A stretch of DNA of 64,000 nt from Streptomyces akebiae (GTDB taxonomy: Bacteria; Actinomycetota; Actinomycetes; Streptomycetales; Streptomycetaceae): positions 1,922,001 to 1,986,000 of the forward strand of contig NZ_CP080647.1 of assembly GCF_019599145.1 (NCBI RefSeq). The letters run 5' to 3'. Of this stretch, positions 43,088-52,215 are shown piece by piece. Position 1 is the first letter of the stretch, and every line of letters starts with the position of its first letter. The notes beneath the pieces are model-generated. The model did no database searches, had not been told where the DNA came from, and saw only the letters and a list, made by a program, of their open reading frames with translations. Both the position numbers and the translations under genes were made by a program.

Positions 43088-45031
43088 ATGATCCGCAAGA
43101 TCCTGGTCGCGAACCGAGGAGAGATCGCACGACGGGTGTTCCGTACATGCCGGAACCTCGGCATCGCGACGGTTGCCGTCCACTCCGACGCCGACGACCG
43201 GGCACCGTTCGTGCGCGAGGCCGACTTCGCCGTGCGGCTGCCCGGTGACGCGCCCTCGGAGACCTACCTGCGCGGGGATCTGATCATCGCCGCCGCGCGA
43301 CTCGCCGGCGCGGACGCCGTCCACCCCGGCTACGGGTTCCTGTCCGAGAACGCGGACTTCGCCCGGGCCGTCGAGGAGGCCGGACTGACCTGGATCGGTC
43401 CCACGCCGGAATCGATCGAGGCCATGGGCAGCAAGATCCGTGCCAAGCAGATCATGGCCGAGGCCGGGGTTCCCGTCCTCGACGTCGACATCGAGGCCGT
43501 CACGCACGCGGACCTGCCGCTGCTGGTCAAGGCATCCGCGGGCGGCGGCGGTCGCGGCATGCGCGTCGTCGAGTCGCTGGACCAGCTGGACGGCGAACTC
43601 GCCAGGGCCGAAGCGGAGGCCCTGTCCGCGTTCGGCGACGGCACCGTGTTCGTCGAGCCCTATCTGCCCATGGCGCGCCATGTCGAGGTCCAGGTGCTCA
43701 GCGACACCCACGGCACCACGTGGATCGTGGGCGACCGTGACTGCTCCATCCAGCGCCGCCACCAGAAGGTCATCGAAGAAGCTCCTGCTCCCCACCTGTC
43801 GGACACGGCCCGGGAGACCCTGCACAGCGCCGCCCGGGCGGCCGCGGACGCGGTCGGCTACCGGGGGGCCGGCACGGTGGAGTTCCTCGTCGACGGCGAT
43901 CGTGTCCTCTTCCTGGAGATGAACACCCGTCTCCAGGTCGAGCACCCGGTCACCGAGTGCGTGACCGGCCTGGATCTGGTGGCCCACCAGATCGCCGTCG
44001 CGGAGGGCCGCCCGCTCACGGGCCGGCCGCCCGCTCCCTCGGGCCACGCGATCGAGGTCCGTCTGTACGCCGAGGACCCGGCCGACGGCTTCGCCCCGCA
44101 GACCGGCCGCATCCGGGCCTTCGACCTCGGCGGCACGGCCTTCGACATCCCTCGTGCCCCGGCGCTGCGCGTGGACTCCGGCGTCGAGGCCGGCAGTGAG
44201 GTCGGGATCCACTACGACGCCATGCTCGCCAAGGTCATCGCCTACGCCGTCGACCGCCCCTCGGCGATCCGCATGCTCGACGACGCGCTGCGCCGCGGCA
44301 GGGTCCACGGCGTCACCACCAACACGGACCTGCTGCGCGCCGCTCTCAACGACGAGGAGTTCATCGCAGGCCGGATGCACACCGCGCTCCTCGACCAGCG
44401 CATCGACGACTGGACGGCGGGCGTCGGCGAACGCGCCGTGCGCAAGGCGGCACTGGCCGCGGCGGTCTGCGAAGCGGCCCAGGTGGCTGCCTCCGCACCC
44501 GTCCTGGCGCGCATTCCCGCCGCCTGGCGCAACGTGCCCAGTGGGCCCCGGGTGCGCACCTACCGGCGAGGCCGGACCGAATACGCGGTCACGTACGCCT
44601 CTCAGGGACATCGCCTCGTCTCCGACCACATCGAGAACGTCTCCGTGCTCGACGCCCGCGCCGACCACGTCCTGCTCCAGGACGGCGGTCTGCGCGAGAC
44701 CTACCACGTGGCGATCGGTGACGGGGTCGTCGATGTCAGCGGCCCGCACGGCGCGTTCACTCTGGACGTCGTACCCGTCTTCGTGGATCCGGCCGAGGCA
44801 GTGGCCCAGGGATCCCTGCTCGCCCCCATGCCGGCCACCGTCGTCGCTGTGGCCGTCGAAGTCGGTACCGAGGTCCGCAAGGGCGACCCGGTCGTGCTGC
44901 TGGAGGCCATGAAGATGCAGCACACCATTGCCGCGCCGGCCCCCGGCATCGTCGCCGCGCTCGCTGTGAGCGTCGGTCAGCAGGTCACGGCAGGTGCCGT
45001 GCTCGCGATCATCGAGGAGAAGGAAGCATGA
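43088..45031 (+). CDS. Acyl-CoA carboxylase alpha subunit (biotin carboxylase and biotin carrier)
   Basis: 647 residues from ATG 43088, after a GAGGAAGAG site. Biotin carboxylase opens with IRKILVANRGEIARRVFRTC and has KASAGGGGRGMRVVES (ATP grasp) and EMNTRLQVEHPVTECVTGLD. The middle domain links to a C-terminal biotinyl domain with LLEAMKMQHTIAAPAP, the lysine being the biotin site. This is the AtuF/MccA type. It carboxylates biotin with ATP and bicarbonate for the beta subunit. It overlaps the acyl-CoA dehydrogenase start by four bases. Confidence 0.92.
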   Translation: MIRKILVANRGEIARRVFRTCRNLGIATVAVHSDADDRAPFVREADFAVRLPGDAPSETYLRGDLIIAAARLAGADAVHPGYGFLSENADFARAVEEAGLTWIGPTPESIEAMGSKIRAKQIMAEAGVPVLDVDIEAVTHADLPLLVKASAGGGGRGMRVVESLDQLDGELARAEAEALSAFGDGTVFVEPYLPMARHVEVQVLSDTHGTTWIVGDRDCSIQRRHQKVIEEAPAPHLSDTARETLHSAARAAADAVGYRGAGTVEFLVDGDRVLFLEMNTRLQVEHPVTECVTGLDLVAHQIAVAEGRPLTGRPPAPSGHAIEVRLYAEDPADGFAPQTGRIRAFDLGGTAFDIPRAPALRVDSGVEAGSEVGIHYDAMLAKVIAYAVDRPSAIRMLDDALRRGRVHGVTTNTDLLRAALNDEEFIAGRMHTALLDQRIDDWTAGVGERAVRKAALAAAVCEAAQVAASAPVLARIPAAWRNVPSGPRVRTYRRGRTEYAVTYASQGHRLVSDHIENVSVLDARADHVLLQDGGLRETYHVAIGDGVVDVSGPHGAFTLDVVPVFVDPAEAVAQGSLLAPMPATVVAVAVEVGTEVRKGDPVVLLEAMKMQHTIAAPAPGIVAALAVSVGQQVTAGAVLAIIEEKEA

Positions 45032-46188
45032 GCACGTTCATGGAGTCGGACGAGCGTCGCGCGCTGCGCGCGGCGGTCAGCGATCTGGGCAAGAAATACG
45101 GTGAATCGTACTTCTACGCGACGGTCAGCGACGGCCGCAAGACCACGGAACTGTGGAACGAGGCGGCGGCACTGGGCTACCTCGGAGTGTCCGTCCCGGA
45201 GGAGTACGGCGGAGGCGGAGGCGACATCGGTGACCTCGCCGCCGTACTGGAAGAACTCGCCGCCGCCGGCTGCCCCCTGATGCTCCTGATCGTCTCCCCC
45301 GCCATCGTCGGCACGATCGTCGCCGAGTTCGGAACCAATGAACAGAAGCAGCGCTGGCTGCCCGGCATCGCCGACGGAACCGCCACGTACGCCTTCGGCA
45401 TCACCGAACCGGACGCCGGGTCGAACTCGCACAACATCACCACTCACGCACGCCGCGACGGAACCGACTGGATCCTCAACGGCGGGAAGACCTTCATCAG
45501 CGGTGTCGACGAGGCCAGCCACGTGCTGATCGTCGGCCGCACCGAGGACCGCAGGACGGGCAAACTCAAGCCCGCCCTGTTCATGGTGCCGACCGACGCC
45601 GACGGCTTCACCCGGCACGAGATCGGCATGGGCCTGACCTCTCCGGAGAAGCAGTTCACCCTGTTCCTCGATGACGTCCGACTGCCCGGCGACGCACTCG
45701 TCGGCAAGGAGGACGCCGGCCTCGACCAGCTCTTCGCCGGCCTGAACCCCGAGCGGATCATGGTGGCCTCCTCCGCCATCGGCACCGCCAGATGGGCGTT
45801 GGACAAGGCCGTCGAGTACGCCCGCACGCGGGAGGTGTGGGCCGCCCCGATCGGGTCCCACCAAGCCATCGCACACCCCCTCGCCACGATCCACATCGAG
45901 ATCGAGGCCGCACGACTGCTGACGCAGAAGGCCGCGGCCCTGCACGCCTCCCGCGATCTGCTCGCCGCGGGCGAAGCCGCCAACATGGCCAAGTACGCCG
46001 CGGGCGAGGTCGCATGCCGCGCGGTCGATCAGGCCATCCAGACCCACGGCGGCAACGGTCTGGCCGAAGAGTACGGACTGGTCCAGGCCCTCGCCACGTC
46101 CCGGCTGACCCGTGTGGCGCCCGTCAGCCGGGAGATGGTGCTGAACTTCATCGCCCAGTCCTCCCTCGGCCTGCCCCGCTCCTACTGA
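45028..46188 (+). CDS. Acyl-CoA dehydrogenase
   Basis: 386 residues from an ATG overlapping the preceding stop. Family marks: LGVSVPEEYGGGGGDIGDLA, ATYAFGITEPDAGSNSHNIT (FAD/substrate loop), FISGVDEASHVLIVGRTED, and the C-terminal HGGNGLAEEYGLVQALA, which contains the region of the catalytic glutamate. It introduces the 2,3 double bond, as AtuD or LiuA do, making the enoyl-CoA that the carboxylase uses. Confidence 0.9.
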   Translation: MSTFMESDERRALRAAVSDLGKKYGESYFYATVSDGRKTTELWNEAAALGYLGVSVPEEYGGGGGDIGDLAAVLEELAAAGCPLMLLIVSPAIVGTIVAEFGTNEQKQRWLPGIADGTATYAFGITEPDAGSNSHNITTHARRDGTDWILNGGKTFISGVDEASHVLIVGRTEDRRTGKLKPALFMVPTDADGFTRHEIGMGLTSPEKQFTLFLDDVRLPGDALVGKEDAGLDQLFAGLNPERIMVASSAIGTARWALDKAVEYARTREVWAAPIGSHQAIAHPLATIHIEIEAARLLTQKAAALHASRDLLAAGEAANMAKYAAGEVACRAVDQAIQTHGGNGLAEEYGLVQALATSRLTRVAPVSREMVLNFIAQSSLGLPRSY

Positions 46189-46215
46189 CCCGCCCGAACA
46201 CCGCGAGAGGACACC

Positions 46216-46968
46216 GTGCCCAGCGAACTCGTCCATCTGGAACTCTCCGACCACGTCGCCACCGTCACCCTCGACAGCCCGCACAACCGCAACGCCCTCA
46301 GCCGCCAACTCGTCGGGGAGCTGGGCGAGCGGCTCTCGACGGCCGAAGCCGACCCCGGTACACGAGTCGTCCTACTGCGCTCCGCGCACCCCGTCTTCTG
46401 CGCCGGCGCCGACCTCGCGGAGGCCGCGTCCGATACCGGGGCGGACGGGCCACGACAGCTCGTCAGCCTGCAGGCCCAGATCGCAGGGATGGCCAAGCCT
46501 GTGGTGGTCGAACTCGGCGGCCCCGTCAGAGCCGGAGGACTCGGCATCGTCGGAGCCGCCGACATCGTCCTGGCGGCCGAATCCGTCACCTTCGCCCTCA
46601 CCGAGGTCCGCCTCGGTCTCGCTCCCGCGGTCATCTCCCTCAGCCTGCTCGAACGCCTCTCGCCGCGCGCGGCCGCCGAAATCTTCCTCTCAGCCAGGAC
46701 GTTCGGAGCAACGGAAGCGGCCGACATGGGCCTGATCACACGGGCGGTGCCCGACGCGGAACTCGCCTCCGCCGTGGAAGACACCCTCAACTCGATCGCA
46801 GGAGGAACCCTTCAGGGCCTCTCGGAGACCAAGCGACTCCTCAACCGCGACCTGCTGAAGCGAATCGAACGCGATGGTGAACACGTAGCCCGGCGATCCG
46901 CCGAACTGTTCGACAGTGAGGAGGCCCGCGCAGCGATGAAAGCCTTCATGAGCCGCACCCGGCCATAG
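46216..46968 (+). CDS. Enoyl-CoA hydratase family protein
   Basis: 250 residues from a GTG after GAGGAC. Crotonase-fold marks: VTLDSPHNRNALSRQLVGEL, PVFCAGADLAEAA (oxyanion loop), PVVVELGGPVRAGGLGIVGA and FALTEVRLGLAPAVISLSLL. By position it fits AtuE/LiuC, hydrating the 3-substituted glutaconyl-CoA made by the carboxylase. A matching hydroxyacyl-CoA lyase gene is not in the window. Last gene of the run 36441-46968. Confidence 0.87.
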   Translation: MPSELVHLELSDHVATVTLDSPHNRNALSRQLVGELGERLSTAEADPGTRVVLLRSAHPVFCAGADLAEAASDTGADGPRQLVSLQAQIAGMAKPVVVELGGPVRAGGLGIVGAADIVLAAESVTFALTEVRLGLAPAVISLSLLERLSPRAAAEIFLSARTFGATEAADMGLITRAVPDAELASAVEDTLNSIAGGTLQGLSETKRLLNRDLLKRIERDGEHVARRSAELFDSEEARAAMKAFMSRTRP

Positions 46969-47047
46969 CCGACTCTGTCGTTCGGTCTGTGTAGATCGGT
47001 CTGCGGAGACTCCGCAGACGACGCCAAGTACGGGGTACACCCCAGCT

Positions 47048-47230
47048 TCAGGTGAGTGGCTGTGACGTGGACAGGTTCTCGTCGGCGGCCCAGGAAGAGA
47101 GGATCCTCAACCGCTCGTGGGTGGGAAAGCCGGGTTCGGCGGTCCAGACCGTGAGGTGCTGGTCGGAGTCGGTGCTGGTGGTCAAAGTGCCCCTCCCCTG
47201 CTGGATCATTTGCACGGCCGCGCCGTTCAG
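47048..47230 (-). pseudogene. C-terminal remnant of a MmyB-like helix-turn-helix regulator
   Basis: On the - strand the last 50 codons before a stop at 47048 read SDQHLTVWTAEPGFPTHERL and RILSSWAADE. This matches the end of MmyB-type XRE regulators (--Q-LVVYTAEPGSP----L-LLASWAA). The rest of the gene is not recognisable upstream, so only a fragment remains. Confidence 0.5.
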
Positions 47231-47510
47231 TACGTACGACGCAACAGCGGCATCTCGCCCTACGAGTCGGCGGGCCCAAAAGACCTGTTCGCCATCCGCG
47301 ACCAGGCCCGCCTGCTGCGGCCCCGCTTCCACACGCTCATCGCCCACCCTGGCCTTCAGGTCCGCCGAGCCACCAAGGAGCAGCTCTTCCTGCTCGTCGG
47401 CGCGGAGAAGTTCGTCCGGGACACGAGCGCGGGCGACTTCACCGTCTCCTGCAGCCGGTAGAGAGGGGCGGGATGCGCAGTAGGTAGCCGGCGCTCTCGG
47501 CGACACCCCC

Positions 47511-47721
47511 GTGTATCAGCTCGCGAAGTACCGCCACATCACACTGTCCATGCTCGCGCACGCGCTCCTGGCAGCGATGGCCGCCCACGCCCCCGAGAGG
47601 GGGTCGCAAAAACGAATCCATCAGGTTCGTTCCCCTCACCGTGGCATAGGTGCGGCGACACTTGGACGCTATCCGCTCCGCAGCAGTCCGGATACCGCGC
47701 ACCGGACAGCAACTCAGCTGA
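47511..47721 (+). pseudogene. IS701-like transposase C-terminal remnant
   Basis: One frame gives KYRHITLSMLAHALLAAMAA, the conserved C-terminal stretch of IS701-type transposases (WYRHITL-MLAHA-LA). After a shift another frame gives NESIRFVPLTVA, a stop, then VRRHLDAIRSA. Frameshift and stop show it is dead. Confidence 0.65.
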
Positions 47722-47737
47722 CCGCCCAGGCACCACA

Positions 47738-47767
47738 GAGTCCCCGTCAGAGAACTGACGGGGACTC
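47738..47767 (-). terminator. Hairpin after the lipocalin-like gene
   Basis: Perfect 13-bp inverted repeat GAGTCCCCGTCAG (47738-47750) and CTGACGGGGACTC (47755-47767) with a 4-base loop, 38 bases beyond the stop of the - strand gene. Likely its terminator. Confidence 0.7.
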
Positions 47768-47804
47768 ATGAAACTTCGAGGCCGGCGAGCGGGGGCCTGC
47801 CCGA

Positions 47805-48278
47805 TCAGACGCGCTTATAAGTGGCGCGCCAGCCTTCTGCCGGATCCGGCGGCGTCAGGACGAGAGTGTTGCCCGACACTCGGAACGCACGCGTCAAGCT
47901 CTGCCCGATGAGGTCGCGCGCCAGTGACGAATCGACGGTCACGACGAACGTCCTGGCGGCTCTGTTGACGGTGAACGTCCCGTAGAAGGCTTCGTACCCG
48001 TTCCTCGTGTACGGCGTGTCCGGGGCATTGGCATCGGGGTTCATCGCCTGCACCGACATGGTGCCGGACTTGGTGAAAACGATCTGGCCGGAGTAGGGCA
48101 CGGGTTGGAGGTCTCCCTCGGTGCCGACTTCCAGAGAGGTCATACGCCACACACCAACGAGGGAACCCGTACCGCGATCAGTCGCACTGGCCTGGGCGAA
48201 CAGAGGTACGGACGCCAGGAGCGCAAATGAAAGCGCAAGCGCCAGCCCGAGTCGGGGGATCCTGAGTTTTGTCATCAT
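47805..48278 (-). CDS. Secreted lipocalin-like protein
   Basis: 157 residues from ATG 48278. A signal peptide (GLALALSFALLASVPLFAQA) is probably cut near residue 32. The mature part starts GSLVGVWRMTSLEV and shows alternating strands (FTKSGTMSVQAMNPDA, AFYGTFTVNRAARTFVVTVD, LVLTPPDPAEGWRATYKRV), the pattern of the lipocalin-like domain of small exported bacterial proteins. It may bind a small hydrophobic ligand; none can be named. Confidence 0.78.
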   Translation of the reverse strand: MMTKLRIPRLGLALALSFALLASVPLFAQASATDRGTGSLVGVWRMTSLEVGTEGDLQPVPYSGQIVFTKSGTMSVQAMNPDANAPDTPYTRNGYEAFYGTFTVNRAARTFVVTVDSSLARDLIGQSLTRAFRVSGNTLVLTPPDPAEGWRATYKRV

Positions 48279-49144
48279 GCTTCGTCGATCTCCTCAGCCT
48301 TCTCACAGATGATACAAGCGGGGAGTAGTTGGACCCTCACCGCCAGTGGAACATGCATGTGGCACCCGCGCGAACCGTCCGGGACCGACAGAGCTCCCAG
48401 ATTATGGTTGTGGTGCACCGATTTCCCGGTCACCCAAGGCACGGAATACCTCCGGCAACACAGCAGCGATTCGGTCGCCGTCGATCGGCGGGACGCGCCC
48501 GGCCGTAACCGCTGGGCATTCAGAATCCCCCGCAGGGATTCGCTACCCGGTCACGTCGAACAGGATCACATCGTCCACTCCGCCTTTGGAAGGGAGAGTT
48601 TTCTCCCCGGATGTCGCAATCCCTGTAAAGAGCAACCCAAAAACGGGCAAAGCACCAAGGGTAATTGTCAAGGTCATGCCATTTAGCGATGTCGACTACT
48701 GCCCGCCTTGATGCCCATGCTCACGCTGATCCGCCCCGCCCGTCCGCGGGAGCAGCCACTGGCTTCGCGTGCGGCTGCTCTCCGCCCCCGTCCAACTGGT
48801 CATCGCCGGAAGCCGTCGCACCCTCCGCCCCTCAGCGCACTGGCCCTGGACCGAGGTGATCACGAGCGACCAGGACCGGCCGCCGCCCGCCCTGCCGAAC
48901 CCCGCCCGACCTGCCCCTCTCGCCCCCTGCGAGCAGCACCACCCTGTCGAGGCCGTGAAACCCGGCACCCGACCGTTACGACTGGCGGGTCCCTCAACTG
49001 GCCCTTCACCCTCCGAACAAACCCTGACGGCCCGCCGGTTGAACCGGCGAGCCGTCACAAATGTCGAGGCCAGTAGGCCCTCTCGAGGTGAGTGCGAGCC
49101 AGCACCCAGCAGGACTGTGCTGTCTGGCTCGACCTCTCAGCCGA
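48279..49144. other. Intergenic region with one IS scar
   Basis: The first half shows no coding character. From 48760 an IS1380-like fragment is seen (entered separately). Beyond it the frames are Pro/Arg-rich and meaningless. Confidence 0.5.
48760..48860 (+). pseudogene. IS1380-like transposase C-terminal scar
   Basis: The frame WLRVRLLSAPVQLVIAGSRR, then TLRPSAHWPWTEVIT, resembles the end of IS1380-type transposases (-RVRL----A-LVR--RR-TLRLPAHWPW---I). Nothing before or after belongs to the gene. A short scar, so the call is tentative. Confidence 0.45.
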
Positions 49145-49900
49145 CTACCAACCGCCGTCGACCTGAATATTCTGTCCAGAGATCAGGTCCGACATCGAAG
49201 TCGACAGGAAGACTGCTGCGTTGGCGATGTCGACGGCCTCGATTCGGCGCTTGATGCTTTGATTCTCGAGGATCCACTGGTGGTACTCTTCGCGCTTTTC
49301 ACCTCGGTCCCGGAATTCGGCCTCCGAAACCACTGCACCAGGTGAGATACCGTTCACGTTGATCAGGTATTCGCCGAGCTCGCGAGCAAGCCCTTTGACC
49401 AGGCCATACATGGCCCCCTTGGAGGCGATGTAGGGCACGTAGCCGTCCCATCGACCTGTCAGGGTCAGCGAGGTGATGTTGACGATCTTCCCGTAGCGCT
49501 TCGCCTTCATCTGCTTGGAGCAAACACGTGACAGGACGAAGGCGGCAGACGAGTTCACCCGAACCTGGTCCTCGTATTCCTGGATGCTGAACTCATCGTG
49601 CTGCTTGAAGATGACCAGCGCGGCGTTGTTGACCAACACGTCGATTCCGCCGACCTCGTCGGCCAGCGCCGCCGCATTGGTCTCCAGACCGGCCAAGTCG
49701 TTCAGATCGAAGCCGAAGTAACGTACACCCTGGGCGATGCCGTCCAGCACCTTTTGCGGATCGGGCGCGTCCGGCCGATCCAGCGCGATGATGTTGGCAC
49801 CCTCTTCGGCATAGCGGGCGACCAGCGCCTGCCCAATTGTGCCGAGGGCGCCAGTGATGAGGACATTCTTCCCGGAGAGTTCGGGCACGCGACCTTCCAT
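49145..49900 (-). CDS. SDR family oxidoreductase
   Basis: 251 residues from an ATG after a purine-rich stretch. Nucleotide loop ITGALGTIGQALVARYA; NNAALV; catalytic serine in NITSLTLTG, and YIASKGAMYGL with tyrosine and lysine correctly spaced. The C-terminus ends SGQNIQVDGGW, as in FabG-like proteins. An acidic residue after strand 2 (ALDRPDA) suggests NAD use. Base composition is lower in GC than in the conjugative region. Substrate unknown. Confidence 0.85.
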   Translation of the reverse strand: MEGRVPELSGKNVLITGALGTIGQALVARYAEEGANIIALDRPDAPDPQKVLDGIAQGVRYFGFDLNDLAGLETNAAALADEVGGIDVLVNNAALVIFKQHDEFSIQEYEDQVRVNSSAAFVLSRVCSKQMKAKRYGKIVNITSLTLTGRWDGYVPYIASKGAMYGLVKGLARELGEYLINVNGISPGAVVSEAEFRDRGEKREEYHQWILENQSIKRRIEAVDIANAAVFLSTSMSDLISGQNIQVDGGW

Positions 49901-50198
49901 TCCCTTTTTCCCTTTCTATGCATCACGTCGAACGACGTGACCCTGGTTGAACCGTCCAGACACATACGGAAGCTGCCTGATTGGCAGTGATGCAGTTACG
50001 TCAATATGGGTCAGCCATGTCAGATCGAACACGGCAACGCATCCTCCGCCGCCACTACGGCTCGCGTGCGCCGAATCGACCACATTGCCATCCGCTTAAT
50101 GAGGGAGGAAGCACCCGCCCCACGATTGCCTGCGGAGTCGTCGCTGACTATCATTGATCGGCGCAACCGGTCATTTGGATTTCTCTTGGCGGGGGTTG
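49901..50198. other. Short intergenic region, no gene
   Basis: Nothing coding is seen. It lies between two genes on the same strand and is AT-richer near 49910-49990, where a promoter for the SDR gene may lie. Confidence 0.4.
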
Positions 50199-51212
50199 CT
50201 ACAGGGTGAAGACACCCTTGCCGGACGTCTGCTTGTCGAACAGCTCATAGGCGTCCGCGTACTCAGTGAGCTTCCAGCGCTCGGTGAAGAGCTCATCGAC
50301 GTTGACGCCCCGCTCGACGACGAAGTTGGCGCAGGCCTCCATCGCCGGGATGGACATCGTCCACGAAGTCGTCGCGGTGATCTGCTTGTACAGGTGCTCG
50401 GTGAGGTCGAAGCGGATCGTCGAACCGACGCCGACCCAGCAGGCAGCACCCCACAGGTCCAACACGTGCAGCGCGGCTTGCGCGGCGGATGACGCGCCTG
50501 AAGTCTCCAAGCTCTTCGAGACGCCTCGGCCGCCCGTAGTTTCGCGGACGGCGTCGGCGACCGACTCCACCTGCGCCGGGTTGATCGTCCGCCATGCACC
50601 GAATTCGTGTGCCCGTTTCAGGCGGGCGGGCGAGATGTCGAGGGCGACCACGCGGGCACCCATGGCGACGGCGAGCTGGGTGGCGGCCAGTCCGACCGGG
50701 CCCTGGCCGAAGATCGCGATGGTGTCGTCGCCAGTCAGATTCAGGCGCTTGAGCGCTCCCCAGGCCGTTCCCGTGCCGCAACTGATGGCCGCAGCGGCCA
50801 GGTACGACAAACCATCAGGCATGGGCAGGATCGCACTGAACGGCACCTTGACCAGGTCGGCGTGCGATCCGTGTGCGGTGTTACCCATGGCCACAGCTCC
50901 GTTGCGGCACATCTGAGTCCAACCGGCGTTGCACTGGTCGCACTTGCCGCAGCCGAAGTAGTGGTGAACCATAACCGAGCGGCCGAGCCAGCTTCCGGAA
51001 ACCTCCGAGCCCACATCGACGATCACGCCGGCGGGTTCATGGCCGGCGATCTTGCCGTGCGTCCCACCCCTGGATCCGCGGTAGATGTGCAGATCAGACC
51101 CACACATACCCGACGCCTCAGTCCGGACGACGACCTCATTGGGTCCCGGTGTCGGATCCGGAAAAGTCACCAGTTCAAGCTTGCGCTCGCCTAGAAATAC
51201 GATCCCTTGCAT
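50199..51212 (-). CDS. Zinc-dependent alcohol dehydrogenase (MDR family)
   Basis: 337 residues from an ATG. The catalytic zinc region is EASGMCGSDLHIYRG and KIAGHEPAGVIVDVG. The structural zinc lobe with four cysteines is FGCGKCDQCNAGWTQMC. The Rossmann loop is IAIFGQGPVGLAATQLAVAM, followed by VVALDIS, an aspartate favouring NAD. It oxidises a secondary or primary alcohol, or the reverse. It stands between IS scars beside the SDR genes and may belong to the same pathway. Confidence 0.88.
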   Translation of the reverse strand: MQGIVFLGERKLELVTFPDPTPGPNEVVVRTEASGMCGSDLHIYRGSRGGTHGKIAGHEPAGVIVDVGSEVSGSWLGRSVMVHHYFGCGKCDQCNAGWTQMCRNGAVAMGNTAHGSHADLVKVPFSAILPMPDGLSYLAAAAISCGTGTAWGALKRLNLTGDDTIAIFGQGPVGLAATQLAVAMGARVVALDISPARLKRAHEFGAWRTINPAQVESVADAVRETTGGRGVSKSLETSGASSAAQAALHVLDLWGAACWVGVGSTIRFDLTEHLYKQITATTSWTMSIPAMEACANFVVERGVNVDELFTERWKLTEYADAYELFDKQTSGKGVFTL

Positions 51213-52215
51213 GCCGCTCCTAAGGATGCGCCGCGATCATAGGTTCGTTCCCGACCCCGGTTAGAGATTTTGCACGCCGCGCTTCAGTCAGACAATAGTC
51301 ACGCTGTTCCTGGCTTGGCAAGCGTTCCCTCATGCTCAGCACGAGCCGCGAACCGCGCCCCCGCAGTCGAAGCCGCCTAGGAGGGGGGAACGCTATTGCC
51401 AGTGACTCACCAGGCGCGGCATGACACTGGGATTGGCCACGCCTGCGTCCGCCAGCACCTGGGACCGCTGCGGCCCAGTGACGAGATCGCCGCCAACTTG
51501 CGCCCTCTGACCCCGAGACGGTTGCACCTGGTCTCGACCGCACACGGCAGTTCAACCGCCTCCCGGCCCAACACCTGGCGAGATCTTCCTTGCGTTGAGC
51601 GGTCACTGCAGCTGGCCAAAAAAGGTTCCGTTGATGCCTTTGGCGGCTGCCACGCGCCGACCGTGATCCAGCCGAAGGGCGCCGCCGCATTCGCTCACAC
51701 CGCCCTGGGCCCAGCACAGTGCGCCTCCGGGCAGGCAACTCGCCGCTGCCATGATGGCCGCCACGCAAAGGTGTAATGGCCCTCGCCGAGTTGGACGGCC
51801 TCATCAAGGCGAGGTTCACAAACGTCCCACGGCCGAGGTAACCCACAGCCTCCCCTGCGTGGCGCCAGGCTGGGCGCCGAGTACATCACCGCAATGGACA
51901 GCGACCTGGACGCACTCGGCAGTGCTCACCGACTGGATGGCCTCATGCCGTACGCCGCGTAGATCTCACGGGCGGGACACCCCGGCCGGCAGCTCCATCA
52001 GAGCGGGACCTCATCGGATACAGCCTCGGTTGCTCGCGGAGTTGGTCAAGGGCAGGCCACCTCAGCCTCGATGCGCCGGCGGGCATGGTCTACCACGGTC
52101 GCGGGGCGTACCCCATGGTCTTGGAAGCACGTACCGAGCCGTGATCCGGGGGCCACCGAGCTGACACGGCCGCCAACACCGGAACTCTGTTCGCATGGCA
52201 AGGCCCCCATGTCGG
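51213..52215. other. About 1 kb intergenic with an IS110 scar
   Basis: No intact gene. An IS110-type scar is entered at 51849-51962. Short frames on the - strand near 52046-52130 (DHGVRPATVVDHARRRIEAE) look protein-like but cannot be assigned. Confidence 0.5.
51849..51962 (+). pseudogene. IS110-family transposase remnant
   Basis: The frame GARLGAEYITAMDSDLDALG, then SAHRLDGLMPYAA and a stop, matches the C-terminal domain of IS110-type transposases (G---GAEF-A---GD---F-SADRLA--AGLAP). Only this piece is left. Confidence 0.6.

Noticed and set aside
42998..44923. A 641-codon - strand frame opposite the biotin carboxylase
   Set aside because: The biotin carboxylase is unmistakable on the + strand; the antisense frame has no motif.
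47190..47461. A + strand frame (SPYESAGPKDLFAIRDQARL) after the acyl-CoA cluster
   Set aside because: It reads fairly well but lacks a start, family likeness or stable context; left unassigned.
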